Of a DNA stretch of 64,000 nt, positions 17,681 to 25,037 are shown in pieces; within the stretch, counting starts at the first letter, position 1; every line of letters starts with the position of its first letter. The stretch is from Vampirovibrio chlorellavorus. Lineage in GTDB: Bacteria; Cyanobacteriota; Vampirovibrionia; Vampirovibrionales; Vampirovibrionaceae. The notes beneath the pieces were generated by a model. The model made no database searches and had not been told where the DNA came from. It saw only the letters and a program-made list of their open reading frames with translations. Location of the stretch: contig QFWI01000008.1 of the NCBI GenBank assembly GCA_003149345.1, positions 1 to 64,000 of the forward strand, in the 5' to 3' direction. Position numbers and translations under genes: made by a program.

Positions 17681-18379
17681 ATGTACGATTTCTTAGAAGA
17701 TACGGTATCAATAAATTTTTCCCTTGGGAAGCAGATTGGGACTGGTTTGGATCCTGATATGTTTTTCGTTGATGAAATCAAAGCCAGTTGTACTGTTTCT
17801 GATGATGAATTCAATGATGTTGAGGTAGCCGCTTTTGAAATTTATCGGGTCAACATCCAAGCTACAATTCAGAATGAACAAAAGTTAATGCCCGAAAAAT
17901 ATAGTTTGTTGGATGTGATGGATTCTCACAGTCAACTACTATTGAATTACTATGAGTTTTTGTTTGAGGGAAATGCGTTAAATGACAGAAAAACAAAACT
18001 CCTTAGCCTGCTCAATGTTTGTTTGCCTGAAAAAAGAAATTTAATCTCAGAGCCTCCAGATCTTTTTATTGTTTCTCAATTTGACATAATTGAAGAATAT
18101 AGAAATAAAAATATTGAGCTTTTAGGAATAAAGTGGGCTATGCATTATTTTAAGCGCCCCAATGATCTCGTTTTAACTGAGCTTTTCCCTATTAAATATG
18201 AATCATATTTACATTATCTAATGGGTGACGACATAAACCCAATTCATACAGAACAGGATAAACGCAGTTTAGATGGCCCAAATCAATTTAAAGAGTTTTG
18301 GAAAGATTATGCATTAACCCGTTTACCGGGAGATAGTAATTTTTATGTAATTCGCCCTGCCTGCCGCTTACCTTATTGA
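17681..18379 (+). CDS. GNAT-like acetyltransferase-fold protein (low certainty)
   Basis: This is a 232-aa soluble, AT-rich cargo gene. The C-terminal half resembles the GNAT acetyl-CoA-binding region seen in some phage and plasmid proteins. FDIIEEYRNKNIELLGIKWAMHYF corresponds to the R/Q-x-x-G-x-G/A helix region (here degenerate, NKNIELLG), followed by KRPNDLVLTELFPIKYE. The glycine-rich pyrophosphate loop is not canonical, so catalysis is doubtful. A GTG at 17,675 could add two residues, and no clear ribosome-binding site is seen. It converges with the nuclease gene at 18,408. Confidence 0.45.
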   Translation: MYDFLEDTVSINFSLGKQIGTGLDPDMFFVDEIKASCTVSDDEFNDVEVAAFEIYRVNIQATIQNEQKLMPEKYSLLDVMDSHSQLLLNYYEFLFEGNALNDRKTKLLSLLNVCLPEKRNLISEPPDLFIVSQFDIIEEYRNKNIELLGIKWAMHYFKRPNDLVLTELFPIKYESYLHYLMGDDINPIHTEQDKRSLDGPNQFKEFWKDYALTRLPGDSNFYVIRPACRLPY

Positions 18380-18407
18380 ACTGCTTTTCACAAAGATTCT
18401 AACTTAT

Positions 18408-19382
18408 TTAATAAAATATCTTAAAGCTTTCTACTTCGTTGCGCCAAGATTCACCTGCCTTTATTAGTAGGCCATCAGGTCGATAACCAGCAGCTTGAAG
18501 TTCCTTGGATAAATTTTCTGCTGCCTTCATAGTGCTAAAATAGTCTTTATTTAAAAGAGATTTGGCTATTTTAGGATGGAGTCCGATGCGAAGATCTATT
18601 TGAGGGATGAATATTGTTTTCCCTTCTTCATCGAAAATAGGTTTATCTATTGAAGTCGATTCTGTAATTAATCCAAGTATTGGCTCATAATAATAGCTCC
18701 AATCCTTTTCAGTTAAAGTAAGTTCGACTGGAGATTTATCTATTGGTTCAGGATCAATCCAATAAAAATTAAGTACATCTTCTCTAAAATGAGTAATTGT
18801 GCCAATATGTAGAGTGCAGGTATTATTATTTACAGCAATGAGTCTTTGCGCCTGTGCTTTTGCTTTGTCCAGCACATCTTGACTAGGTTGATTTGCTCTC
18901 CCTTTACACTCAAAAACGTGCCAAATATCACTTTGAGAATTATTTTCTTTGCCAATCAAATCAGGCCGTGATCTGCTATGTAATACCATCTCAATGTCAA
19001 AGTGTGATCTAAATACATCTAAATGCAATAACCAAGGGGTATTTAAGAGAGAAGCAGCAAAAAGCTTACAGAATGTAAGGCCAAGAAAGTAATTTATCGC
19101 ACCTTTTTCTGAAGGGTCTAGTGTTCTAAATGCGCTTGTTCGGTACAAGAAACTTCTAAGAGAATTAGGGTTATTTTGTCTAACAGCCATTTTTACAAGC
19201 GAACATCGAAAAACTGCTTCATAAAATGAAGCACTGCTATGTTGAAATACATAAGCCCGATTAGGACGGCCTACTGTTAGTGCTGACCATAGAATATCAT
19301 CCCAGTTTGTATTTAGAACACCTATATTTCCTAGACTATATGCTTGTGGAAAATCTTGGGATTCAAACGGAATGTTCAGCAC
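18408..19382 (-). CDS. PD-(D/E)XK nuclease-like protein (cargo trio)
   Basis: This 324-aa protein has a restriction-like nuclease core: SRPDLIG (acidic D) followed by WHVFECKGRA (ECK) and a helix QAQRLIAV, the standard PD-(D/E)XK spacing. The start chosen is GTG 19,382, which has AGGAGG 6 bases upstream. The ATG at 19,397 overlaps that site and would hide it. It lies 90 bp after the zinc mini-protein and the helicase on the same strand. With them it forms a helicase-plus-nuclease module typical of anti-phage systems. The N-terminal ~130 residues match nothing I know. Confidence 0.7.
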   Translation of the reverse strand: MLNIPFESQDFPQAYSLGNIGVLNTNWDDILWSALTVGRPNRAYVFQHSSASFYEAVFRCSLVKMAVRQNNPNSLRSFLYRTSAFRTLDPSEKGAINYFLGLTFCKLFAASLLNTPWLLHLDVFRSHFDIEMVLHSRSRPDLIGKENNSQSDIWHVFECKGRANQPSQDVLDKAKAQAQRLIAVNNNTCTLHIGTITHFREDVLNFYWIDPEPIDKSPVELTLTEKDWSYYYEPILGLITESTSIDKPIFDEEGKTIFIPQIDLRIGLHPKIAKSLLNKDYFSTMKAAENLSKELQAAGYRPDGLLIKAGESWRNEVESFKIFY

Positions 19383-19472
19383 TATGCTCCTCCTCATTGA
19401 AATTTTAAATGTTGCAACTATCCTCTTAATAGCAGGTCAAAATATATATTGCAATATAAAGTTTGAATCTTA

Positions 19473-19733
19473 TTATTGTAGCCCTTTACACTCCTCGTCT
19501 AATAAAGAAAGCTCTTTTTGTGTTTGAACTAGAATCAAGCCAAAACACTCCAAACAAAAAGGTCGTTTATGCGTAAACCCACTTTGTATTGATGGTATCC
19601 TAAACCCTGTAATATCTTTGTGAATGGGTGATTTACAGCGTGAGCAGTCCGTTTTTCTTTTGCTGACAAAACTTTCTGGCCGACCATTGGCTTTTGATAT
19701 TAAAGACGGTGTTTTTCCTTTAGGTTTAGTCAT
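19473..19733 (-). CDS. Small Cys4 zinc-ribbon protein (cargo trio)
   Basis: This 86-aa basic protein has two CxxC pairs: CSRCKSPI and FCLECF, separated by ~20 residues including HKDITGFRIP and HKRPF, forming a likely treble-clef or zinc ribbon. It starts within the last codons of the helicase gene (8-bp overlap, ATGACTAA), showing translational coupling. The helicase-zinc protein-nuclease order is unfamiliar to me as a named system. It may recognise DNA or bridge helicase and nuclease; that is inference. Confidence 0.65.
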   Translation of the reverse strand: MTKPKGKTPSLISKANGRPESFVSKRKTDCSRCKSPIHKDITGFRIPSIQSGFTHKRPFCLECFGLILVQTQKELSLLDEECKGLQ

Positions 19734-21723
19734 TACTTAAAAGCCCTTTATACTTTTTAGTAAGTTGATTCAGGATTTCTTCCACATCCTCATGAGCTTG
19801 TTTAAAATCAGAAATAGTCCATTCTTCTCTCTGTTTTGAGTTTTTCTTTTTGAGTTCCTGGTTAAATAATGTTATTCCTGCAACTAGGTTATTACTTGCA
19901 GGCACACCTTTGTTTACCAAATCCCGACCATGTTTTTGGAGTTCTAGTCTATTCATAAGCAAATTAGCTGCTCGATTAACCTTATCTCTTAAGCCTTTTT
20001 TTAATTGTTCCCATTCTCTTTGAGGCAAAACCTGATAAGGCTGAGCGGCTTTGCAGACCTGCTTCCCTTGTTGCTTAGTTAATACAATTTCTCTAGCTTG
20101 GCCCGGATCGAGTCCTAAAGATTCCAGTTTGACTTCAAGTTCTCGTATAAGGTCTTCGTCCTCAGGCGTAATAAAATCTTCCTCAATTAAAGAATCAACA
20201 ATTTCAGAATGAGCAATTACTGGCTCTGATAGCCGCATTCTAGCTTCACCAGAAAGCACTCTTCTCGGAAGATCTGGCTCATCCCCCTTGATAACACTTT
20301 CCCAGAATTTTTGGTCATCTTTTTCAAAAAGTTTAAATTCTTCAAGACGCTTGTCTAAATTCATGCCTGCATGAGTAACTATGTGTCCATAATTGTCAGG
20401 ATGGCCTGGGCTATTTTGTACAATAACTCTCAAAATCCTTCCAACAAATTGGATATAAGGAGCCAATGTTCTAAAGGGCCTAAATATAGCTGCAACACTC
20501 AATTTCGGGTGATCAAACCCCTCACCCAGCATTTGAACTTGCACAATACAGTCTAACTCACCACTGGTAAGCTTCCGTTTTATTTCTTTTTGTTTTTCTT
20601 CGTCAAGTTCGCTATAAATTACGTCTGTATGGAACCCTCTGGCCTCATACATTGCCTTTATTCTTTTGCCATGCTCTACAGAGCAAGCAACAGCAATTAA
20701 TTGATGATGAGTTCCCGTCTCTCTTAATTCTTCAAGTTTTTGAAGGCTATTATCAACAATATGCTCATTACAAGCATCAGAAAGAGCAATCCCTCTACTG
20801 AACCAGTCTTTTTCTTTCATTTTTAAGACTTCTTCCAGTGTGTATGTCTTTGTTTCACCTTTAGCTGTAAAAACCAATTCAGATGGAGCAACATAAGAAG
20901 CTTTTACTCTCTTAATATAGCCTTTAACAGTAGCTTTCTTGAATGGATATCTATAGACCAGATCTCCCTCAATCTCTTGTTTATCACCACGAAAAGGAGT
21001 AGCTGTCATATTAATGACTTTTGCCTTTTTAAAATAATCTAGAACAGATTTCCAACTATTTGCAGGTGAGTGATGCGCCTCATCAACAATAATCAGATCA
21101 AAAAAATCTGCACTGAATTTATTGAGCCACTTTTCAGGGTTTGTAGAAAGTTGGTGAACATTAGAAATAACAATATGGGATTTTTCACAAATTGAGACGT
21201 TGCCAGTATCTAAGGTGCAGGCATATGGCCCCGAAAGCATTGATTCGTCTTTTAGAATTCCTCTTTTTCGCCAAAAACATTTTTGGCGGTTTGTAATGTC
21301 CAAAGACTCGAACAGTCCATCTTTTATTGTAAGGTTTGGAGCAATAATCAGCACCCGTCCATGCGATATTCCAAATGGTGCAATAGCTGCTATACCAGAT
21401 TTTCCACAACCTACGGGAATCTGTATAATAGCTGTTTTTCCTCCCTCTTTAAAATAGTCATAAAGAGCTTGATAGGCTTCTATTTGTGGTTCTCTGAGCT
21501 GAATATTGTCTTCAATTTCAGCTGCTGTTTCTATAAAAAAATCTTCCAGTGGCTTATTTGAGCGAGCCCAGGCATCTAAATCGCTTTTATTAAAAAGCCA
21601 TTTACCACCTATTTTACTACTGGGGATTGTTCCTTCTTGGGCCATGCTATAAAGCATAGTTTTTCCCATACGAATATATTGGGCTGCTTCTTCAGTTGAC
21701 ATCCACTCTTGTGTATCTGTCAT
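19726..21723 (-). CDS. HTH-fused superfamily 2 DNA helicase (cargo trio)
   Basis: This 665-aa protein has an excisionase-type HTH at residues 7-52 (MSTEEAAQYIRMGKTMLYSM, SSKIGGKWLFNKSDLDAW). A DEAD/DEAH SF2 helicase core like type I/III restriction translocases follows: PVGCGKSG (103-110), DEAHH (214-218), TATPFRGD (240-247), GEGFDHP (~401) and FVGRILR (~426-432). The C-terminal ~230 residues are helical with charged runs. The start at ATG 21,723 has GGAGGGG 3-5 bases upstream; an earlier ATG at 21,735 lacks one. The HTH suggests it binds a specific DNA feature before translocating. Confidence 0.88.
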   Translation of the reverse strand: MTDTQEWMSTEEAAQYIRMGKTMLYSMAQEGTIPSSKIGGKWLFNKSDLDAWARSNKPLEDFFIETAAEIEDNIQLREPQIEAYQALYDYFKEGGKTAIIQIPVGCGKSGIAAIAPFGISHGRVLIIAPNLTIKDGLFESLDITNRQKCFWRKRGILKDESMLSGPYACTLDTGNVSICEKSHIVISNVHQLSTNPEKWLNKFSADFFDLIIVDEAHHSPANSWKSVLDYFKKAKVINMTATPFRGDKQEIEGDLVYRYPFKKATVKGYIKRVKASYVAPSELVFTAKGETKTYTLEEVLKMKEKDWFSRGIALSDACNEHIVDNSLQKLEELRETGTHHQLIAVACSVEHGKRIKAMYEARGFHTDVIYSELDEEKQKEIKRKLTSGELDCIVQVQMLGEGFDHPKLSVAAIFRPFRTLAPYIQFVGRILRVIVQNSPGHPDNYGHIVTHAGMNLDKRLEEFKLFEKDDQKFWESVIKGDEPDLPRRVLSGEARMRLSEPVIAHSEIVDSLIEEDFITPEDEDLIRELEVKLESLGLDPGQAREIVLTKQQGKQVCKAAQPYQVLPQREWEQLKKGLRDKVNRAANLLMNRLELQKHGRDLVNKGVPASNNLVAGITLFNQELKKKNSKQREEWTISDFKQAHEDVEEILNQLTKKYKGLLSND

Positions 21724-21798
21724 GAACCCCTCCATTCACCATTTGTTATCAAATGATATCATTTGACTTTGTTTTTGACTGCCTTTTCGCAACGTTTC

Positions 21799-22134
21799 TT
21801 AATACTCCCCCGCTAGCATTACGGTCAGCACCCGGTTCGTCATCCTCGGATCAGCCGCATTCTCACTGTGGCATTCCATACTCAAATCGTAGTAGTCAAT
21901 CTTGAAAAACACCCGATGTCCCTGAATCGTCAACGAACCGAAGTCATGCTCCCCGTGAGGGTCATTATCCGGCGTGAAATCATCGAATGTCCTGACCTTA
22001 TACAGAATCTCGACTTGGACCTCTTCCGGCAACGCTTGAATCCCGGCGGTTAGAGCGAGGGTGCCACCGTTAAACGAATTCCGAAAGGCGTCATTCAGGG
22101 CGGTGATTTGGCGACTGTGTTCAGATTCTGGCAT
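21799..22134 (-). CDS. DUF3768 family protein (element 2 copy)
   Basis: This is a 111-aa homologue of the protein at 9,301-9,636, about 85% identical, with the same DPHGEHDFGSLT and KIDYYDLSME core. Changes are mostly in the N-terminus and before LTVMLAGEY. The start ATG at 22,134 has GAGG nearby (AGAGGAGCTTTCCCG). It again lies at the junction of cargo and backbone. Confidence 0.85.
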   Translation of the reverse strand: MPESEHSRQITALNDAFRNSFNGGTLALTAGIQALPEEVQVEILYKVRTFDDFTPDNDPHGEHDFGSLTIQGHRVFFKIDYYDLSMECHSENAADPRMTNRVLTVMLAGEY

Positions 22135-22298
22135 CGGGAAAGCTCCTCTTGGCAACTGGCTAAAAGCGCCATTCTGAAGCAAAAGCCCTCATTACTGCCC
22201 ACTGACTCGTCCCAATGCTTACAAAAGCCTACAACCGTTGACCTCTCTCCCCACGCACTCAATAATCCTCTGATATTACAAAGGACACAGGAGGGTTC

Positions 22299-22547
22299 AT
22301 GGTGCTAGAACGACTAACAGCTGAGGAAATTACCGATTTCATTCTTCAGGTCTTGCTGGCCTATCACATGCGAGAGGTGGATCGGCTGCAAGCCATCATC
22401 GAAGAGACAGGCAGCACGAACCGCTGGCATGAATTCTGGCCCCAATTTCAAGCGGTGTCAGAGAACAACGAACACGCCCTAACGCAATTCACTCAGTTCA
22501 TCATGGCTCAACTAAATCGAGACAAATCTTGTTTTTTGTATGATTGA
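22299..22547 (+). CDS. Conserved element protein, 82 aa (element 2 copy)
   Basis: It is a homologue of 9,803-10,057: MVLERLTAEEITDFI-QVLLAYHMREVDRLQAIIEETG and ALTQFTQFIMAQL are kept. It starts at ATG with GGAGG 5-8 bases upstream. The last ~46 bp overlap the convergent gene at 22,501. Its 3' end has been replaced relative to element 1, consistent with a recombination joint exactly where the swapped gene begins. Confidence 0.75.
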   Translation: MVLERLTAEEITDFILQVLLAYHMREVDRLQAIIEETGSTNRWHEFWPQFQAVSENNEHALTQFTQFIMAQLNRDKSCFLYD

Positions 22548-23061
22548 GCTGCGCTGCTCTAATTTCATCTAAGCATTTAGCCGCTTCTTGCTTGTATAAG
22601 AGGTAAATTTCCTCTAGCGGTACATCCTCACGGAAATCCTTGTTTTGCTTTTTGTCCCAACAAAGTCGATGTAACTTCTTCCTGGACATAAAGGCTCTTG
22701 TGATAAAGCAAGAGCGGCCATCTCTAGTATTAGGATGTGCAGCCGTCGTATTTCGTAAATCTCTAATCTTATTCCAAGCTGATGTTTCAGGCATCACTAA
22801 TCGCCCAAGTCCGAACACTGAACGTAAAGCAATAATGGCTTCTTGTTGCAGGAAAACTGCTTGTAGCATGCCGTAGAGTATCAAGTAATTAAAATCTTCA
22901 GTGGACTCATATGAATATAATGCTTCTTCTGCATCTTCAAGGCTATCCATAGCGGCACATAAAATATGCCAGTCAGCTAACTGTGCCTTGTAATAGCAAT
23001 CATAGAGATTATTATCATTAACAAAATTACGAATATCTGAAGCTAAAGTGTCAATAGGCAT
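22501..23061 (-). CDS. HEPN-like protein co-transcribed with XRE repressor (element 2 only)
   Basis: This 186-aa all-helical protein contains RDLRNTTAAHP (about residues 107-117), an R-x4-6-H motif typical of HEPN-domain RNases and of Abi-type or toxin proteins. Upstream helices (LEDAEEALYSYEST, ILYGMLQAVFLQQEAIIALRSVFG) fit the HEPN bundle. It begins 8 bp after the XRE stop. In element 1 this slot is a different 83-aa gene, so the position is a second exchange site. The function, perhaps toxin-like with XRE as regulator, is inferred; the metal-independent RNase residues look intact. Confidence 0.55.
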   Translation of the reverse strand: MPIDTLASDIRNFVNDNNLYDCYYKAQLADWHILCAAMDSLEDAEEALYSYESTEDFNYLILYGMLQAVFLQQEAIIALRSVFGLGRLVMPETSAWNKIRDLRNTTAAHPNTRDGRSCFITRAFMSRKKLHRLCWDKKQNKDFREDVPLEEIYLLYKQEAAKCLDEIRAAQLNHTKNKICLDLVEP

Positions 23062-23068
23062 CTCAGCA

Positions 23069-23305
23069 TTATAGCATCTTTTCAGCCGCAGCCAGTAGCT
23101 CAGACGGTTTTATCTTCAGGGTTTCAGCGACCCGGACAATGTTCTTAATGGTGAGATTCTGCTCGCCCCGCTCAATAGCCCCCATATAAGTGCGATGCAG
23201 CCCGACCGCATCAGCAAAACTCTCCTGACTGTAGTCAGCTTCCTTACGAAGGGCTCTCACAGCTTTCCCCAAGGCTTTGGTGTAGGTGTCTTCAGTGTTT
23301 GTCAT
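23069..23305 (-). CDS. XRE-family HTH repressor (element 2)
   Basis: This 78-aa Cro/C1-type regulator is homologous to 10,293-10,538: [56 protein letters not shown]. It differs from the element 1 protein mainly in the first helix and C-terminus, and the facing operator arms differ too. It is likely to repress itself, the HEPN-like gene behind it and the divergent genes at 23,489 onward. Confidence 0.9.
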   Translation of the reverse strand: MTNTEDTYTKALGKAVRALRKEADYSQESFADAVGLHRTYMGAIERGEQNLTIKNIVRVAETLKIKPSELLAAAEKML

Positions 23306-23400
23306 AAGCCGAGCATACGGCTAGACATATTAAAGAGCTACAGACTATAAATGGGCATTTTATAAATAGCTTTTGTTTTATAGAGTCTATTGTCAGCAAT
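23306..23400. promoter_or_regulatory. Divergent operator/promoter of element 2
   Basis: AGACTATAAA (23,342-23,351) and TTTATAGAGTCT (23,377-23,388) are inverted arms around a CTTTTG centre. The centre is shared with element 1 (10,551-10,652) but the outer half-sites are changed. This is a candidate XRE operator. Confidence 0.5.
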
Positions 23401-23488
23401 TGTGAGCGGACGGTGTTCGTTCCCTGCCCTTCAAGCCATTATAGGCTCAATTGAAGCCTACAGTCACTTATCAACAAAGGAACATGCA

Positions 23489-23779
23489 ATGAAAAAAGCC
23501 CTTATTCTGGCCTCTATTCTACTAATCAGCCAGGCAATACCACCAGCAGCCAACGCCCAGATGAATCTCCTTGAAACCAAACGGCAAGCAGCGGAACGGC
23601 GACAGGCTGAAAAATATTACTGGAAGAAAAACAATCCCTATGCCATCAACGGTGCGCCACAAGATTTATCGGGCAACTACCCCAGCTTGCCACCGCAAAG
23701 ATACTCTCAACCCGCCTCGGTTTACGGTCCGTCAGGCGGTTATGGTTACACCGATAATCGGAAATTATATGGCTATTAA
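23489..23779 (+). CDS. Small exported Pro/Tyr-rich protein
   Basis: This 96-aa protein starts at ATG 23,489 with AAAGGA upstream. It has a clear signal peptide (KKALILASILLISQAIPPAANA, cleavage near AQM), then a charged helix rich in Arg/Gln, then a low-complexity tail of Pro, Ser, Gly and Tyr ending YGYTDNRKLYGY. Such tails occur in surface or periplasmic proteins. It sits where element 1 carries a larger exported protein. No family is recognised. Confidence 0.65.
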   Translation: MKKALILASILLISQAIPPAANAQMNLLETKRQAAERRQAEKYYWKKNNPYAINGAPQDLSGNYPSLPPQRYSQPASVYGPSGGYGYTDNRKLYGY

Positions 23780-23810
23780 TCGATCTCGTTAACGCTATGG
23801 AGTTGCACCC

Positions 23811-24464
23811 TTGGAAATACAATTTATCGGCTTAATCGTATCCCTGATAGGTCACATGCTGGATCCTATAACCCTTGTTACCATGGTTTCAATTGGTATT
23901 CTTTCACCCTCAAAATATCGAGCCGGAATCTGGGGAATTATTGCGGGTTTGACTTTGGCTACATTATTCGCTTATGTCAACAGTGAACTAAGCGGCCATT
24001 ATCCACTAGTGGATGGCTGGATACTCCAGATTGTCAGTTGCTTTCTCCTTGCCGAAGGGGTTTATTTTCTTAAACGAGGATGGCAGGCTTTCAATCGGAC
24101 ACAAAGGGAAATGGATGATTGCGAGTCTTATCTACAAGAGATGAAGAATCCCGAGCAAATTGGGAAGCCTGATAAGTTTTGTCCATCTTCGCCAGTGCGT
24201 TCAAAAGCTAAATTAAATCCAGAACCATTGACTATCCAACTTAAACGTCAATCAAAAATCTGGCGTTTGAATCTGGTTCAAAAAATCATTGTATCCCTGA
24301 TGTTGCCTGTGTTAGTTGCCATCAGCTTGAAAGCAGTCACCGCTGGTATGATGACATTTCAATCCGAATATTGGTGGTTCTGGCTGGGTGGGCTGAGCGT
24401 CTTATTATTTGCTGAACTTTGGCTTTGGCGGGGTAAAGTGCCAGTTGATAAAAATATCGATTAA
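23811..24464 (+). CDS. Multi-pass membrane protein
   Basis: This 217-aa protein has four or five predicted membrane spans: residues ~3-25 (FIGLIVSLIGHML), 38-57 (GIWGIIAGLTLATLFAYV), 69-87, 165-185 and 195-212. A basic cytoplasmic loop lies between spans three and four. Start is TTG 23,811 with GGAG ~9 bases upstream; the ATG at MLDPITL is an alternative. It is the last gene before the 357-bp block. A role in superinfection exclusion or envelope modification is possible, but no family is recognised. Confidence 0.6.
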   Translation: MEIQFIGLIVSLIGHMLDPITLVTMVSIGILSPSKYRAGIWGIIAGLTLATLFAYVNSELSGHYPLVDGWILQIVSCFLLAEGVYFLKRGWQAFNRTQREMDDCESYLQEMKNPEQIGKPDKFCPSSPVRSKAKLNPEPLTIQLKRQSKIWRLNLVQKIIVSLMLPVLVAISLKAVTAGMMTFQSEYWWFWLGGLSVLLFAELWLWRGKVPVDKNID

Positions 24465-24483
24465 TTTAATATTCCGGTGTTCA

Positions 24484-24840
24484 TCCAGTGGTCCCTGTGG
24501 TAACGGAGAATAAACGCAAACCATACCCCCTATGGTTGACTATGCGCTCATTTAAATACTCATTTTATTTGGGACCATAACCGCCTTGCGCACTCACAGT
24601 GGCAACTCGCTGCTCGCTACTGGATACTCGGTTCCGTTAACTTTTGTCAGATTTTAATATATCTATCTCGCACCCGCTATACTTCGCTGTCAGTGAGAGT
24701 AGCGACTTTCGCTGGTTCACGGGGGATGGTTCGTGGAGGATGGACGATTGCTTATTGTCAAAGCACAAGGGAAGCGGTTAAGCTTCCCTGTGTGAGTATT
24801 CGGTTGTCGATGGTCTAATGGTGAGGGTTTTCAGTCAGTG
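24484..24840. repeat. 357-bp near-identical non-coding block (copy in element 2)
   Basis: It is the partner of 11,851-12,207, with two visible substitutions in 357 bases. Both copies start just after the last plus-strand backbone gene and end just before the iteron origin. Sequence similarity stops abruptly on both sides, so the block is a discrete unit. Confidence 0.85.
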
Positions 24841-24865
24841 TATCGTGGACGGTTATAATAGGCTC

Positions 24866-25030
24866 TGTGACACGCCAGTGACAACTCTGTGACGCATGAG
24901 TGACATCTGGAATATAACCATAGTCATCATAGTGACGCAGTGACAGGGAGATATTAATATATTTAAATAAAAAATTTAATTATAAAAAATAATATATTAT
25001 ATTTCGAAATTCACTGTCACTGCTGTCACA
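24866..25030. other. Candidate replication origin of element 2 (11-bp-spaced iterons)
   Basis: (T/A)GTGAC occurs at 24,866, 24,877, 24,888 and 24,899, exactly 11 bp apart, and again at 24,931 and 24,939. Then comes a ~65-bp A/T tract (about 24,950-25,012), and then two inverted copies, GTCACT 25,016 and GTCACA 25,025. This is a textbook iteron plus melting-zone layout next to the initiator gene. Confidence 0.72.
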
Positions 25031-25037
25031 GGGCTAT

